This document shows, piece by piece, positions 52,169-60,730 of a stretch of 64,000 bases of DNA. The stretch spans positions 1 to 64,000 of the forward strand of contig UREV01000008.1 of the NCBI GenBank assembly GCA_900546925.1. The letters are read 5' to 3'. Within the stretch, counting starts at the first letter, position 1. The number at the start of each line of letters is the position of its first letter. The position numbers and the translations under genes are program-made. The notes beneath the pieces were generated by a model, which saw only the letters and a program-made list of their open reading frames with translations, made no database searches and was not told where the DNA came from. The stretch comes from an uncultured Bacteroides sp. GTDB lineage: Bacteria; Bacteroidota; Bacteroidia; Bacteroidales; UBA932.

Positions 52169-52924
52169 ATGAAATTAAGTTATTTGGTTGCGGCATGTCT
52201 TCTGGCGTGTCTGACTTCTGGAGTGGCCAGCGCTCAGACAAGAACGTTCAATCGCGATGCGGGTTTTACTGTCGGGGTCAATGTCCCTATGTATAAGGGA
52301 GTTGAGGCTGATGCTACGGTGGGATTTACTTATGGTCAATTCTATTATAACGGTCTTGGTTTCAGGGCGGGATTTCAATATACGCCTAGCGTGGCGGAGG
52401 TGGACAATGCCTTCGGTGTGCCTGTGGCATTTGCTTATCGGACAGGGACCAGGAGTCGTCGGGCGAGGTTGGAGTCGGGGCTGAGCAGTGCTGCGAATTC
52501 CGTTTTTTGGGATCTTTACAATGATTATGATACAGGAGAGTCTGCGATGGATATGTTCACCGCATTCTTGGCGAGTCTGTTCAGCAATATCGAGTTTACT
52601 GCCGGTATTACTCCCGGTTACATTTCAGGTGATGACAGTTCAGTGTCTACTGGCTCGACTGTCGTGCAGGGTGGAGAGATGTGGAACAAGACTTGGACGG
52701 AGCGCAACAATCAGTTTTCGATGACAGTGGATGCCGGAGCTTGTCTGAATTACGGTATCTGGCGCTTCGATATCAAGCTCATGCCTGCGTTTCATTATTG
52801 CCTGACTGATAATTATATACGTCATTATTCCAATGGAGATTCCGTCAACGGAATGTTGAGCAGCAGCACTCAGCCCGTCAGGTGGTTCTTCTCCTTCGCC
52901 GGCGGTCTGACTTTCCGGTTTTAG
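52169..52924 (+). CDS. Hypothetical secreted protein, possible outer-membrane beta barrel
   Basis: A 251-residue protein with a signal peptide (1-22, cut near VASAQT). The mature part has alternating amphipathic strands rich in Tyr and Phe and ends in WFFSFAGGLTFRF, an aromatic C-terminus as in outer-membrane barrels recognised by BAM. I do not recognise a family. It stands alone between DUF3737 and the glutaredoxin-like gene. Confidence 0.65.
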   Translation: MKLSYLVAACLLACLTSGVASAQTRTFNRDAGFTVGVNVPMYKGVEADATVGFTYGQFYYNGLGFRAGFQYTPSVAEVDNAFGVPVAFAYRTGTRSRRARLESGLSSAANSVFWDLYNDYDTGESAMDMFTAFLASLFSNIEFTAGITPGYISGDDSSVSTGSTVVQGGEMWNKTWTERNNQFSMTVDAGACLNYGIWRFDIKLMPAFHYCLTDNYIRHYSNGDSVNGMLSSSTQPVRWFFSFAGGLTFRF

Positions 52925-52965
52925 TGCCCGTTTCCCGCTGTCCGCGCCTCAGCCCCAGCCGTTGC

Positions 52966-53259
52966 TCAGCACCCCTTTCCGTCGAGACTGCAGGACGCAC
53001 CTTCAGGGGTTTTGTCAATGATTATGTCATCCATGCTGAAGCTTATGCTGCCGTCCTCAGTTACGAAGCATGGTATGCCGACGGAGCCGTTTGCCTTTAC
53101 GCTGTCGAAAGCCGGATTCGAGTCTCTAAGACGTAAGAATTCTTTTAGGTTCAGGACATGCTCACCGATGTCAATTAGCTGATACTCAGGGTTGTTTTTA
53201 AGCTGTTCCTTTACTTGGAAGCAGTCGGGGCATGTCGCCATTACATATACTTTGGTCAT
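52966..53259 (-). CDS. Glutaredoxin-like protein
   Basis: A 97-residue thioredoxin-fold protein with active-site C10-P-D-C13 (MATCPDCFQVK) and the cis-proline segment SVGIPCFVTEDG. The C-terminus carries two more cysteines (CSLDGKGC). It may reduce disulfides or act in redox sensing; it lies alone on the minus strand. Confidence 0.82.
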   Translation of the reverse strand: MTKVYVMATCPDCFQVKEQLKNNPEYQLIDIGEHVLNLKEFLRLRDSNPAFDSVKANGSVGIPCFVTEDGSISFSMDDIIIDKTPEGASCSLDGKGC

Positions 53260-53310
53260 ACTGTTTCTGTTTTATATTTTGCTAAGATAGGGATTTTTAT
53301 TTTGAGTTGC

Positions 53311-53318
53311 TAACTTTG
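53311..53318 (+). promoter_or_regulatory. -7 box left in front of a broken SDR gene
   Basis: TAACTTTG fits TAnnTTTG and lies 21 bp before the remnant start at 53340. Confidence 0.4.
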
Positions 53319-53339
53319 TATGGTATAGATTACATGGTT

Positions 53340-53411
53340 ATGAAAAAGGCGATTGTCATAGGTGCGACTTCTGAGTATGATTCTATATTTTTGCTTACCA
53401 TGGAGAAATAA
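53340..53411 (+). pseudogene. 3-prime-truncated short-chain dehydrogenase remnant
   Basis: The reading MKKAIVIGATS is the exact start of many Bacteroidota SDR oxidoreductases (nucleotide-binding GATSGIG), but homology breaks after GATS and the frame stops 13 codons later. The next 180 bp contain no gene. Confidence 0.55.
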
Positions 53412-53580
53412 TGGTGGGCATCCCTAAAGAGAGACATGCCGAACTTTATGTCGCAGTAAGAATACGGAATAACTTGCGAAACTTGAGAAATTAGTATTCC
53501 TATTGTCGTTTTGTGCCACGCTTCTCGCATTTTCAGGAGTCATGGAAAAGATTCTCCCGCGAGTGACTTTACATCGTTGA

Positions 53581-53620
53581 ATAAAAAAACAACATGAGCT
53601 CTGTCGGAAGACAGGGCTCA
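53581..53620 (-). terminator. Rho-independent terminator after the metalloprotease gene
   Basis: On the minus strand, stem CATGAGCCCTGTC / GACAGAGCTCATG with loop TTCC is followed by GTTGTTTTTTTATT, 83 bp after the protease stop. Confidence 0.75.
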
Positions 53621-53702
53621 TGCCGTTTCTGTAGGTAGAACTTGCTTTCAAGGACTTTTCTGATAGTCTGGAAGGGGCAACATGGTATGGTTCAATGGTT
53701 TA

Positions 53703-56282
53703 CTAAAAGTCTTTCAATGCCGCACAGCATCTTGCATACAGGTATTCGTAATGAGCCCTGTCATCTGATGGTGCAGACGCTTTCTTGGACTGCGCGAGGG
53801 TTTTCACCCTGTTGAGGAACGCCACGCGATAACTGCCGGTCTCATCGATCGGCGCGATGCTGACCGCAGCCTGATAAGGTTTATTGCCCTCTCCGAGGTC
53901 ATCAGGATTCCATCCGCACCAGTTGTCCGTGTCAATGCCGTTTTCCGTCAGAGTTTTAGTGAGCATTCTTCTCACCTCCTTGGCATCGTAGGTAAGAATC
54001 TCACGCTGAAGAGTTTTCTCTTCAGGAGTAAGCTTCCTTCCGGAAATAGTCGATGCGAAAAGCTCACGATAGAGGTCGTCGTAGTAATCCTTGATGGTAT
54101 AGACATTCTTCGCTCCGGCCACAGCGGCTGCCCTGACTACGTTTTCAGGAATGGTCGAGGCCAATGTCTTGGCGACGGCAGCGCAGACTTTGTTTGACTG
54201 CGGAGTAGCGAGCGGCAAGTTGGAAGTAACCGAAGGCTCATTCAGCCATGCGGAATTTCTCAGCTGGGAGATTACCCATTTGAGCGACGCTTTCTGTACA
54301 TCTTTAGATACCGGTACTGCAGGCTTCTGGTCGAAACCTTCTTTTACATAGTTCAGATAGATGCCTCCGACCTGAGACAGAACGTGTCCAATATACCTGT
54401 TATATTGTGCAACTATCTGGTCATAAAGCTCTTTCCTGTGAGTAAAATCGATGTCTTCCGCGCCTACCCACTCGTTCATCTTCGGCAAAATGTATTTAAG
54501 GTTGCTGATGCCGTAGTCGCTCGATTTAATAGGGTCGTCTCCGAGGTCTTCAGCACGCGCACTCGGGTCATATACTCCATAAGAAAGATAGCCTGGAATC
54601 TGCTGGGCACCATATCGGTACATAGGATCGCCGGCTTTCTCGTCCAAGATTTTCTCGGCTCTGCGGTATTCGTCCCAGATATCCTTGGCTCCGATAACAG
54701 GAGTATAGAGCCATTTGATGGCATATTTGTCGTACACGCCGAGGCTTGGCGGAACGAGTTTCACGCCTTTGTCAGAAGGCTGTGCGACATAGTTATATCT
54801 GGCATAATCCATAATGGATGGGGTAGTGCCATATTCAGCTGTGAATGCCGGGTCTCTCAGAGATTCGGTAGGGTAGGCTGAAGATGCGCCCATGTTGTGC
54901 ATCAGACCCAATGTGTGCCCGATTTCGTGTGATATCACATAAACAAGGGATTCGTCAATGATCTCCTGCGGCATCTTGACTGCTCTTACGCTTTCATCCA
55001 CCTGGGAAGTCTGTACGAAACGCCAATTATTTATGAGTTTTATGACATCGTTATATACAAGTACAGATGCGTTGAGGATTTCTCCAGTGACAGGGTCTGT
55101 CCAGCTTGGACCTCTTGCATTCATAGTGGCATCAGGAACATAGCGGAGGCAGGAATAACGCAGGTTGTCCGGGTCGAATTCCGGGTCTTCTTCTTTTGTA
55201 GGAAAATCCCTGACTTGCATAACGTCCTTAAGTCCAATGGCTTCGAATGCTGCGTTCCATGCGAGAACTCCTTTGCGGATAGGCTCTTTCCAGCTTTCCG
55301 GGAAGGTGTTGTCCACATACCATACAATAGGATTCTTTACCGTAACTGTTTTTCCTCCTAGCCATGCTGTCGTGTCAGACAGATCGAGTCTCCACCTGGA
55401 AGCCAAGACATAACCTTTGTAGCCGTCTTCTGCGGATGAGAGGTCATATCTCATGCTGCCTTCGCTTGGGCCTACAGGAAATACTCCGACTCTCAAGTCC
55501 TGGATTCTTGCAGGCATGGGTTTCTCCGGAAGCATCAGGAATGATACCGTGTATTCCATGGAGCCTGAGCCGATCTTGCCCTTGAAACCGAGTATGGACT
55601 TAGTGAAATCGACATTGGCATGAACCTTTACGGAAGCATTGTCCTTGAATGACTTGAGTTCTCCGAACCAAGTGGTTTTCTCCTCGGCGGACTTGGCTAC
55701 TGAGAAGTCCTTCCCTTTCGGCGCGGCAGCATTGACAATACCCGTGACATCGAAGATTACAGCGGAGCTGTCTTTACTCTGGGCGGCGACGGCGATGCGG
55801 CGGAGGATTTTCGGCATGAAACTGCGCGAGAGTGCTTCCTGCATCAGCGGGTCCGAGGTAGAGGCGTTCGTGCCCGGCAGGCTCAGAACTACGAGGCTGT
55901 CAGTGAGGTCGATTTGGAAATACTGCGGTTTGTTGTATTTGTAACCCACATTTATGAATGACGGGTTGCTCCCCGCTGTGATGGTGCCGCCGACCATAAT
56001 GCGTCTGCCCATGTACTTTTTGGGCAATTCCATGTAGATCTTGTCTTTGGCGGTGCGATAGAGGCTGAAGGTTTCGCCTTTGGCTGAGACTTTTACGTCT
56101 TTCATCAGCTTGTCGTAAGGGGACACTTTCTTCTTCGGAGCCGGTTTGCTCTCCTGTGCCACTACTTCAGTCTTAGCCTTTTTCTTGTTTTTGGCTTTGG
56201 ATGCAGGTGATGCTGCCGCGCTGGTGACAGGCACCAGCATCATGGCGGCGAGCATGATAATAAGGTTGTTTCTAAATCTCAT
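53703..56282 (-). CDS. Secreted zinc metalloprotease (DUF5117/DUF5118 family)
   Basis: The 859-residue protein has a signal peptide (1-24), a Lys-rich segment (KAKNKKKAKTEVV), then DUF5118- and DUF5117-like beta regions (about 60-320) and a metzincin catalytic domain with HEIGHTLGLMHN near residue 450, in which the three His bind zinc and Glu is the base. The family is widespread in Bacteroidota, exported and thought to digest proteins. The start region is preceded by a 427-bp gap. Confidence 0.9.
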   Translation of the reverse strand: MRFRNNLIIMLAAMMLVPVTSAAASPASKAKNKKKAKTEVVAQESKPAPKKKVSPYDKLMKDVKVSAKGETFSLYRTAKDKIYMELPKKYMGRRIMVGGTITAGSNPSFINVGYKYNKPQYFQIDLTDSLVVLSLPGTNASTSDPLMQEALSRSFMPKILRRIAVAAQSKDSSAVIFDVTGIVNAAAPKGKDFSVAKSAEEKTTWFGELKSFKDNASVKVHANVDFTKSILGFKGKIGSGSMEYTVSFLMLPEKPMPARIQDLRVGVFPVGPSEGSMRYDLSSAEDGYKGYVLASRWRLDLSDTTAWLGGKTVTVKNPIVWYVDNTFPESWKEPIRKGVLAWNAAFEAIGLKDVMQVRDFPTKEEDPEFDPDNLRYSCLRYVPDATMNARGPSWTDPVTGEILNASVLVYNDVIKLINNWRFVQTSQVDESVRAVKMPQEIIDESLVYVISHEIGHTLGLMHNMGASSAYPTESLRDPAFTAEYGTTPSIMDYARYNYVAQPSDKGVKLVPPSLGVYDKYAIKWLYTPVIGAKDIWDEYRRAEKILDEKAGDPMYRYGAQQIPGYLSYGVYDPSARAEDLGDDPIKSSDYGISNLKYILPKMNEWVGAEDIDFTHRKELYDQIVAQYNRYIGHVLSQVGGIYLNYVKEGFDQKPAVPVSKDVQKASLKWVISQLRNSAWLNEPSVTSNLPLATPQSNKVCAAVAKTLASTIPENVVRAAAVAGAKNVYTIKDYYDDLYRELFASTISGRKLTPEEKTLQREILTYDAKEVRRMLTKTLTENGIDTDNWCGWNPDDLGEGNKPYQAAVSIAPIDETGSYRVAFLNRVKTLAQSKKASAPSDDRAHYEYLYARCCAALKDF

Positions 56283-56709
56283 TCTCTGTACGAAATAAAC
56301 TAGTCAAACAACAAATATAATTTTTTTTTCTTGTGCGGCCCCAAAATATCTACATATAAGGATGACAAGTCACATGGCAGATTCGACCTGCCTCACGTAA
56401 CCCTGCACCGCGGAGACGCTTGCCACTTAATCCCGATGCATAGGTGGAAATGCTACATAATATTCTGTAAATCAGAGGAATATATTTATAGAAGTTATCG
56501 TTTTGCATAGGTGTTTTTCAGGATATTTTCGGCCTGCATTGTCATAATATGGGCTGAGAAATTTGAGGAAATGTCTTTGTAATGTAATTTAGCTCCGTTT
56601 CGATGAAAGATATCGTAATGGTATTTTTCGACGGGCCGGAGATTGTTGCTTCTCGGAGCAACCATTCTGTTTATGTTTTTTTAGTAATAACACTTTAACG
56701 AATGATGCA
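56283..56709. other. Gap upstream of the metalloprotease and SusC remnant
   Basis: No gene is visible in these 427 bp. A small hairpin GTTGCT-TCTCGG-AGCAAC lies near 56645-56662. It probably holds divergent promoters for the metalloprotease and the SusC-type remnant, but no box is convincing. Confidence 0.5.
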
Positions 56710-56978
56710 ATGAAAAGGTTTCTTGCAATGCGTTTAGTCGCACTTGTGTTTTCATTCACTTTTATTGTTTGTTCAGGCTTTTTTACCTACGCCAGCGCGC
56801 AGAGTAATGTAAAGGTCACCGGTCAGGTGACTGACAATGCCGGACTGCCTGTCATCGGAGCAGGAGTCGTAGAGGACGGGACAACGTCGGGAGTAGTTAC
56901 TGACGCTTCCGGTAACTATGAAATTTCTGTAAATACAGGTGCAAAACTTGTCTTCACTTGTCTCGGATATGAGACAGT
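56710..56978 (+). pseudogene. N-terminal remnant of a SusC-type TonB receptor
   Basis: A signal peptide (about 1-31, cut near YASAQS) is followed by a near-complete carboxypeptidase-regulatory-like domain: KVTGQVTDNAGLPVIGAG, GTTSGVVTDASGNYEIS, KLVFTCLGYETV. That is the invariant start of SusC proteins, but instead of the plug domain the homology ends at LGYETV and the frame closes at 57054 after unrelated residues. The DNA from 56978 on matches another gene (CcsA). Confidence 0.8.
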
Positions 56979-57416
56979 TCGTCGCTTCTGCATTCTCCTC
57001 TGCTTTCGCTCCACGTCATGGTCATCATGTTCTCATATGCGTTGTTTGCCATGATTATGCTGATTGGTATTCAGGGGCTTGTCTGTCAGCATCGTGGTGA
57101 TATTGTCCGTTCTGAGTCCCTTGCAGCATTGGCCCATTTCCTGCTTTATCCAGCTGTCTTTCTTCTCGCCGCCGGTATTTTTATCGGGGCGGTCTGGGCC
57201 AATGTCTCATGGGAACGTTATTGGAGTTGGGATCCGAAGGAGGTATGGGCTCTTGTCACCATGCTTATCTACATGGCGCCTTTCCATTCTTCATCCATCA
57301 AGTGTTTCCGCAATACGAGGTTCTTCCTGTTCTACTGTATCGTGGCGTTTCTCAGTGTCCTGATTACTTATTTCGGTGTGAATTTTCTCCTCGGAGGAAT
57401 GCTCAGTTACGCATAA
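56976..57416 (+). pseudogene. C-terminal remnant of cytochrome c biogenesis protein CcsA
   Basis: In another frame than the SusC remnant, the sequence reads SPLLSLHVMVIMFSYALF, then WSWDPKEVWALVTMLIYMAPFH and GVNFLLGGMLSYA before the stop. WxWDPKExWxL is the heme-handling signature of CcsA/ResC and the two late His-bearing helices follow. Everything N-terminal is absent; the first ATG is at 57018. The joint with the SusC N-terminus lies at about 56976-56980. Confidence 0.8.
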
Positions 57417-57440
57417 CGGGGGCAACGGCATTGACCCGAA

Positions 57441-57743
57441 CTATTTTGGCCGGTACTCGGACTTTCTTTTGGGGTTCATTGGGAACCAGCCTTTCTCGAC
57501 TCTTTCTTTCTGTTCGAAGATTTCCAGGATGCTCCACATGCAAGAGCATCCTATTACGCCGAGTGTCGGGCTCACTATGCTGTTGTCTACCAGCAGGCTT
57601 GCTATGATGAAGGCTATGCCGGCAAGTGCAAATGCCCACCAGCATTTGGTGCCGAAGTAGTATTCGCATTTTATTACGATAGGGTGGAATAGTCCGATTA
57701 CAAGAAATGTAATGACGGCTATGATTAAACCTGAGTAGTTCAT
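57441..57743 (-). CDS. DUF4491 family membrane protein
   Basis: A 100-residue protein with three hydrophobic segments (about 4-22, 32-50, 56-72) and the conserved FHPIVIKCEYYFGTKCWW and FEQKERVEKGWFPMNPKR typical of DUF4491, a family known mainly in Bacteroidota. Its ATG overlaps the stop of the thioesterase gene (ATGA), so the two are coupled. Function unknown. Confidence 0.88.
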   Translation of the reverse strand: MNYSGLIIAVITFLVIGLFHPIVIKCEYYFGTKCWWAFALAGIAFIIASLLVDNSIVSPTLGVIGCSCMWSILEIFEQKERVEKGWFPMNPKRKSEYRPK

Positions 57744-58216
57744 TTTGCTCCTTCTTCTAGTTCGCATCCGCGGAATCCCATTTCTTCTGCTTTCTGTTTG
57801 GAAGCGCAGAAGTATACCAATGTGGCTTTAGTGCAAACTTCTCCGTTACTGTTATAGATTTCGCCTTCGATGAAGGCCACGTTGCGCATCTGGCGTGTGA
57901 GGCGGGCGCGGATGACAAGTTCTTTGTCGCGTGTGGAAACTGGTTTGAGATACTTTACTTCCATGCTTGATGTCACTCCTGTAGTCTGCAGTTTGCGTGT
58001 CACGACCCAGCCTGCCACTTCGTCGAGCAGCATCGACTGGATGCCGCCGTGAAGCGTGTCTATCCATCCCTGGTAATTCTGTGTCGGTGTCCATTTCGTA
58101 AGGACATCTTCGCCATCTTCCCAAAATTCCAAATGCAGTCCCACAGGGTTCTCGGGACCACAGCAAATGCAATTATATCCAGGCTCGTGCAGCCACGGAT
58201 TCTTTATCTTTTTCAT
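57740..58216 (-). CDS. PaaI-type hotdog thioesterase
   Basis: A 158-residue hotdog-fold protein with the catalytic-loop motif TLHGGIQSMLLDEVAGW (Asp/Glu in the central helix) and TSSMEVKYLKPV. It should hydrolyse acyl-CoA thioesters of unknown type. CICCGPENPVG near the N-terminus is a common feature of this subgroup. I chose MKKIKNPWLHE as start over an upstream ATG at 58345, which would overlap the divergent transporter gene. Confidence 0.85.
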   Translation of the reverse strand: MKKIKNPWLHEPGYNCICCGPENPVGLHLEFWEDGEDVLTKWTPTQNYQGWIDTLHGGIQSMLLDEVAGWVVTRKLQTTGVTSSMEVKYLKPVSTRDKELVIRARLTRQMRNVAFIEGEIYNSNGEVCTKATLVYFCASKQKAEEMGFRGCELEEGAK

Positions 58217-58354
58217 CGTCTTAAAAATGACCTTATGTCTATTTAATAGTTCTACGCTAAGATAGCGTGAAATACTCGAAAATGCAAAATAATGCACTTT
58301 TCCATAATTCGAAATTATTCTATAAATTTGACCCCGTTTGTTCAAGTCAGGTAT

Positions 58355-59266
58355 ATGTGGTTATCATTAGCTTTTTTGTCGGCGGCCCTTTTGGGCTTTT
58401 ATGATTCTTGTAAGAAGCAGGCTCTGGGTGGCAATGCTGTCATTCCAGTGCTATTCCTGAATACATTGTTCTGTTCTCTCATATTCATTCCGTTGATCGT
58501 CCTTTCATATTGTACGTCAGCTCTCGACGGCAGTGTCCTCAAGGTCGGTGCTTATGGCGGTTGGGAGGTTCAGAGATGGATAGTGCTCAAGAGCGCTATC
58601 GTCTTGAGTTCGTGGGTTCTCGGCTATTTCGGAATGAAGCACCTGCCTCTGACCATTGTGGGTCCGATCAATGCTACCAGACCGGTGCTTGTATTGGTCG
58701 GGGCAATGCTGCTTTTCGGGGAGAAGCTCAATTATCTCCAGTGGACCGGTGTCCTGTTGGCTATTGTGTCATTTTTTATGCTGAGCCGCAGCGGCAAGAA
58801 GGAGGGGATAGATTTCGAACATAATGTCTGGATTTATGCAGTGGGCGGTGCGGCAATCTTGGGTGCAGCAAGCGGATTGTACGACAAGTTCCTGATGAAT
58901 CCTGATGGATTGGCGTTGGACAAGATGGCGGTCCAGAGCTGGTATAACATCTACCAATGCGGAATGATGGGTGTGATGCTGATGCTTATCTGGTATCCGA
59001 ACCGGAAAAAGACGACGAAGTTCCGCTGGAAGTGGTCTATCATATTCATTTCCATATTCTTGAGTGTCGCCGATTTTGTCTATCTCTACGCATTGTCTCT
59101 GCCTGGCGCGATGATTTCCATCGTCTCGATGGTCCGCCGTGGCAGCGTCATAGTCAGCTTCCTCTTCGCCGCCCTAGTATTCAAGGAAAAGAATCTCAGA
59201 AGCAAAGCTGTCGACCTGGCATTCGTTCTCCTGGGAATGGTCTTCCTCTATCTCGGTTCGCGGTAG
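58355..59266 (+). CDS. EamA/DMT-type transporter
   Basis: A 303-residue inner-membrane protein with about 10 hydrophobic helices in two EamA-like halves (IVGPINATRPVLVLVGAMLL and SIVSMVRRGSVIVSFLFAAL at the same place in each half). Such proteins export metabolites or import sugar phosphates; the substrate is unknown. I chose MWLSLAFLS because it opens directly into the first helix. Confidence 0.85.
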   Translation: MWLSLAFLSAALLGFYDSCKKQALGGNAVIPVLFLNTLFCSLIFIPLIVLSYCTSALDGSVLKVGAYGGWEVQRWIVLKSAIVLSSWVLGYFGMKHLPLTIVGPINATRPVLVLVGAMLLFGEKLNYLQWTGVLLAIVSFFMLSRSGKKEGIDFEHNVWIYAVGGAAILGAASGLYDKFLMNPDGLALDKMAVQSWYNIYQCGMMGVMLMLIWYPNRKKTTKFRWKWSIIFISIFLSVADFVYLYALSLPGAMISIVSMVRRGSVIVSFLFAALVFKEKNLRSKAVDLAFVLLGMVFLYLGSR

Positions 59267-59276
59267 GGGAGTTGCT

Positions 59277-59896
59277 CTAACGCGTGCTTCTCTTCTGCAC
59301 GTCTTTTTCTTCGGCGATGACATCTTGGTCTTTTAAGTATTCGGAGTTGTATTTGCCTCTTGGGATGTCTCTGAAAATATAATAGTTGGCAGCTCTTGCA
59401 GCTTCGATGTGATCGGTGAGGGCAGTATTGATTGCAGATACTGCCAAGTCTACGAGAGAGCCGAGGATGGAACCCCCTCCGGAATTAGTATGCAGATCAA
59501 GGGTCAAATCACAGCTTCTGTCGAAGATGATGTCACCAGTGTATGCGGATTTGATGAAGTATCTGATTTCTGTGTTGATGGTGAAGCCCTGTTTTGCCCA
59601 TGTCTTTATCTCTGAGAAGACCACTGCATCACATCCGAAATAATTGTGGAACGTGCTGAGGGAGCCGTTGACAAACATTTCTGAATCATAGGCGCTTTCG
59701 GCTTTCAATATATCCATGGCCAACAGAGGGGAAATTACATAATATCCTGCTTCTGCGAGGGGCTTGCTTATGGATGTGTATAGAAGGTCTTTTGCCTCGA
59801 CATTGCTGCTGTTGTTTATCGGAGGCATTACCAGTAACGTGACGGGCTTTTCCTCGTACATCTTTGCATATTGCTGACCTCTTGTAACTTCAGCCC
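59277..59896 (-). pseudogene. DUF799 (GNA1162-like) lipoprotein lacking its signal peptide
   Basis: From ATG 59861 the frame codes 194 residues: EEKPVTLLVMPPINNSSNVEAKDLLYTSISKPLAEAGYYV, the DUF799 signature, continues to the family end RDIPRGKY. Upstream codons still in frame read TWAEVTRGQQYAK, as in intact relatives just after the lipid Cys, but a TAA at 59894-59896 closes the frame and no signal peptide or lipobox precedes. It has therefore lost its start, probably by a deletion, and would no longer reach the outer membrane. It could still be translated from 59861. Confidence 0.7.
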
Positions 59897-59975
59897 AGGT
59901 TTATGCGGTAGTGATGCGCTATCCGGACACATTCGTAAAGGCTGAAGGGCGAATTATGCTGATGATATGACGTTG

Positions 59976-60269
59976 TTATCTTGTCAGTATATAGCGCAAC
60001 GCTTCCAGTGGGTGATGGAATATCATCCGAGGTCCGCTGAACCGCATGACTTCGCGTATCTTTTCCCTCATGTCTGGACGGTAGCAATGGATAGGGCATT
60101 TATGGCATTTGGTTTTTCTTTCACCGAACTTGCATCGGTCGAGTCTGGCCGTTGCATACGTCAGTAGTTCTCTGCACTCTTCACATAGTTCCTTTTTACC
60201 ATGCTTTTTTCTGCACCACAGTTCGATCATGTGCCGTACTGTGGTCTTCTCCCACTCTATTCGGTTCAT
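59976..60269 (-). CDS. Nitrous-oxide-stimulated promoter family (YgbA-like) protein
   Basis: A 97-residue protein with the family's cysteine pattern (LWCRKKHG, LCEECRELL, DRCKFGE, TKCHKCPIHCYRPDMREKIREVMRFSGPRM) and the closing HPLEALRYIL. The clustered Cys suggest metal or redox binding. E. coli ygbA is induced by nitric oxide stress, so a role in nitrosative stress is likely, but the mechanism is unknown. Confidence 0.88.
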   Translation of the reverse strand: MNRIEWEKTTVRHMIELWCRKKHGKKELCEECRELLTYATARLDRCKFGERKTKCHKCPIHCYRPDMREKIREVMRFSGPRMIFHHPLEALRYILTR

Positions 60270-60511
60270 TATGTGTTTGTATTATTCTGCTTGCAAAGGC
60301 GAAGATACGACTTAAATCTGATAACATCAATCATCACTGGAGACTTTTCTCTGTTTTTCAGTCAGTATGACCGGTTATGCCGGAGGAATCGACAGGAAGA
60401 TTAAATTGCTTGAAATGGAACGTTCGGCCTGTGTCGGGACTATGCTACATCTATTTCGGGAATAAACTGTAAGAGTGCATTGGTATAAATGATTATTAAC
60501 TTTTTGTGAAG
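60270..60511. other. Gap with no supported gene
   Basis: Only a 32-codon frame (60367-60465) is open; nothing supports it. The gap should contain the promoter of the minus-strand YgbA-like gene and of the patatin remnant. Confidence 0.5.
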
Positions 60512-60652
60512 ATGAACAAGGATGTTGCTTTAGTACTTTCAAGTGGCGGTCCGAGGGGATTTGCCTATATCGGGGCCATTGAAGAATTGGAAAGTAGCGG
60601 GTACAATATTACTTCAGTGACGGGGTGCTCGATAGGCTCGCAAATAATCTGA
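60512..60652 (+). pseudogene. N-terminal remnant of a patatin-like phospholipase
   Basis: The 46 codons MNKDVALVLSSGGPRGFAYI to VTGCSIGS carry the oxyanion GGxRG and nucleophile GCSIG of patatin-like lipases, then end at TGA after QII. Intact proteins have 250 residues or more. Homology stops just after the nucleophile elbow, and a good promoter for the next gene follows. Confidence 0.8.
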
Positions 60653-60666
60653 ACTAATGGAGTTAT

Positions 60667-60697
60667 TTTGTTAATTAGAGCAAATCGATTAATTTTG
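60667..60697 (+). promoter_or_regulatory. Promoter of the helicase gene
   Basis: TTTG (60667-60670), 19 bp, TAATTTTG (60690-60697): a full match to the Bacteroidales -33/-7 pattern, 33 bp before the ATG. Confidence 0.7.
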
Positions 60698-60730
60698 TTT
60701 GGAACCGGATAATTGGTCGGATATTGAGAG

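Noticed and set aside
60367..60465. Short frame of 32 codons between the YgbA-like gene and the patatin remnant
   Set aside because: No recognisable motif, no clear ribosome site and nothing to separate it from chance.
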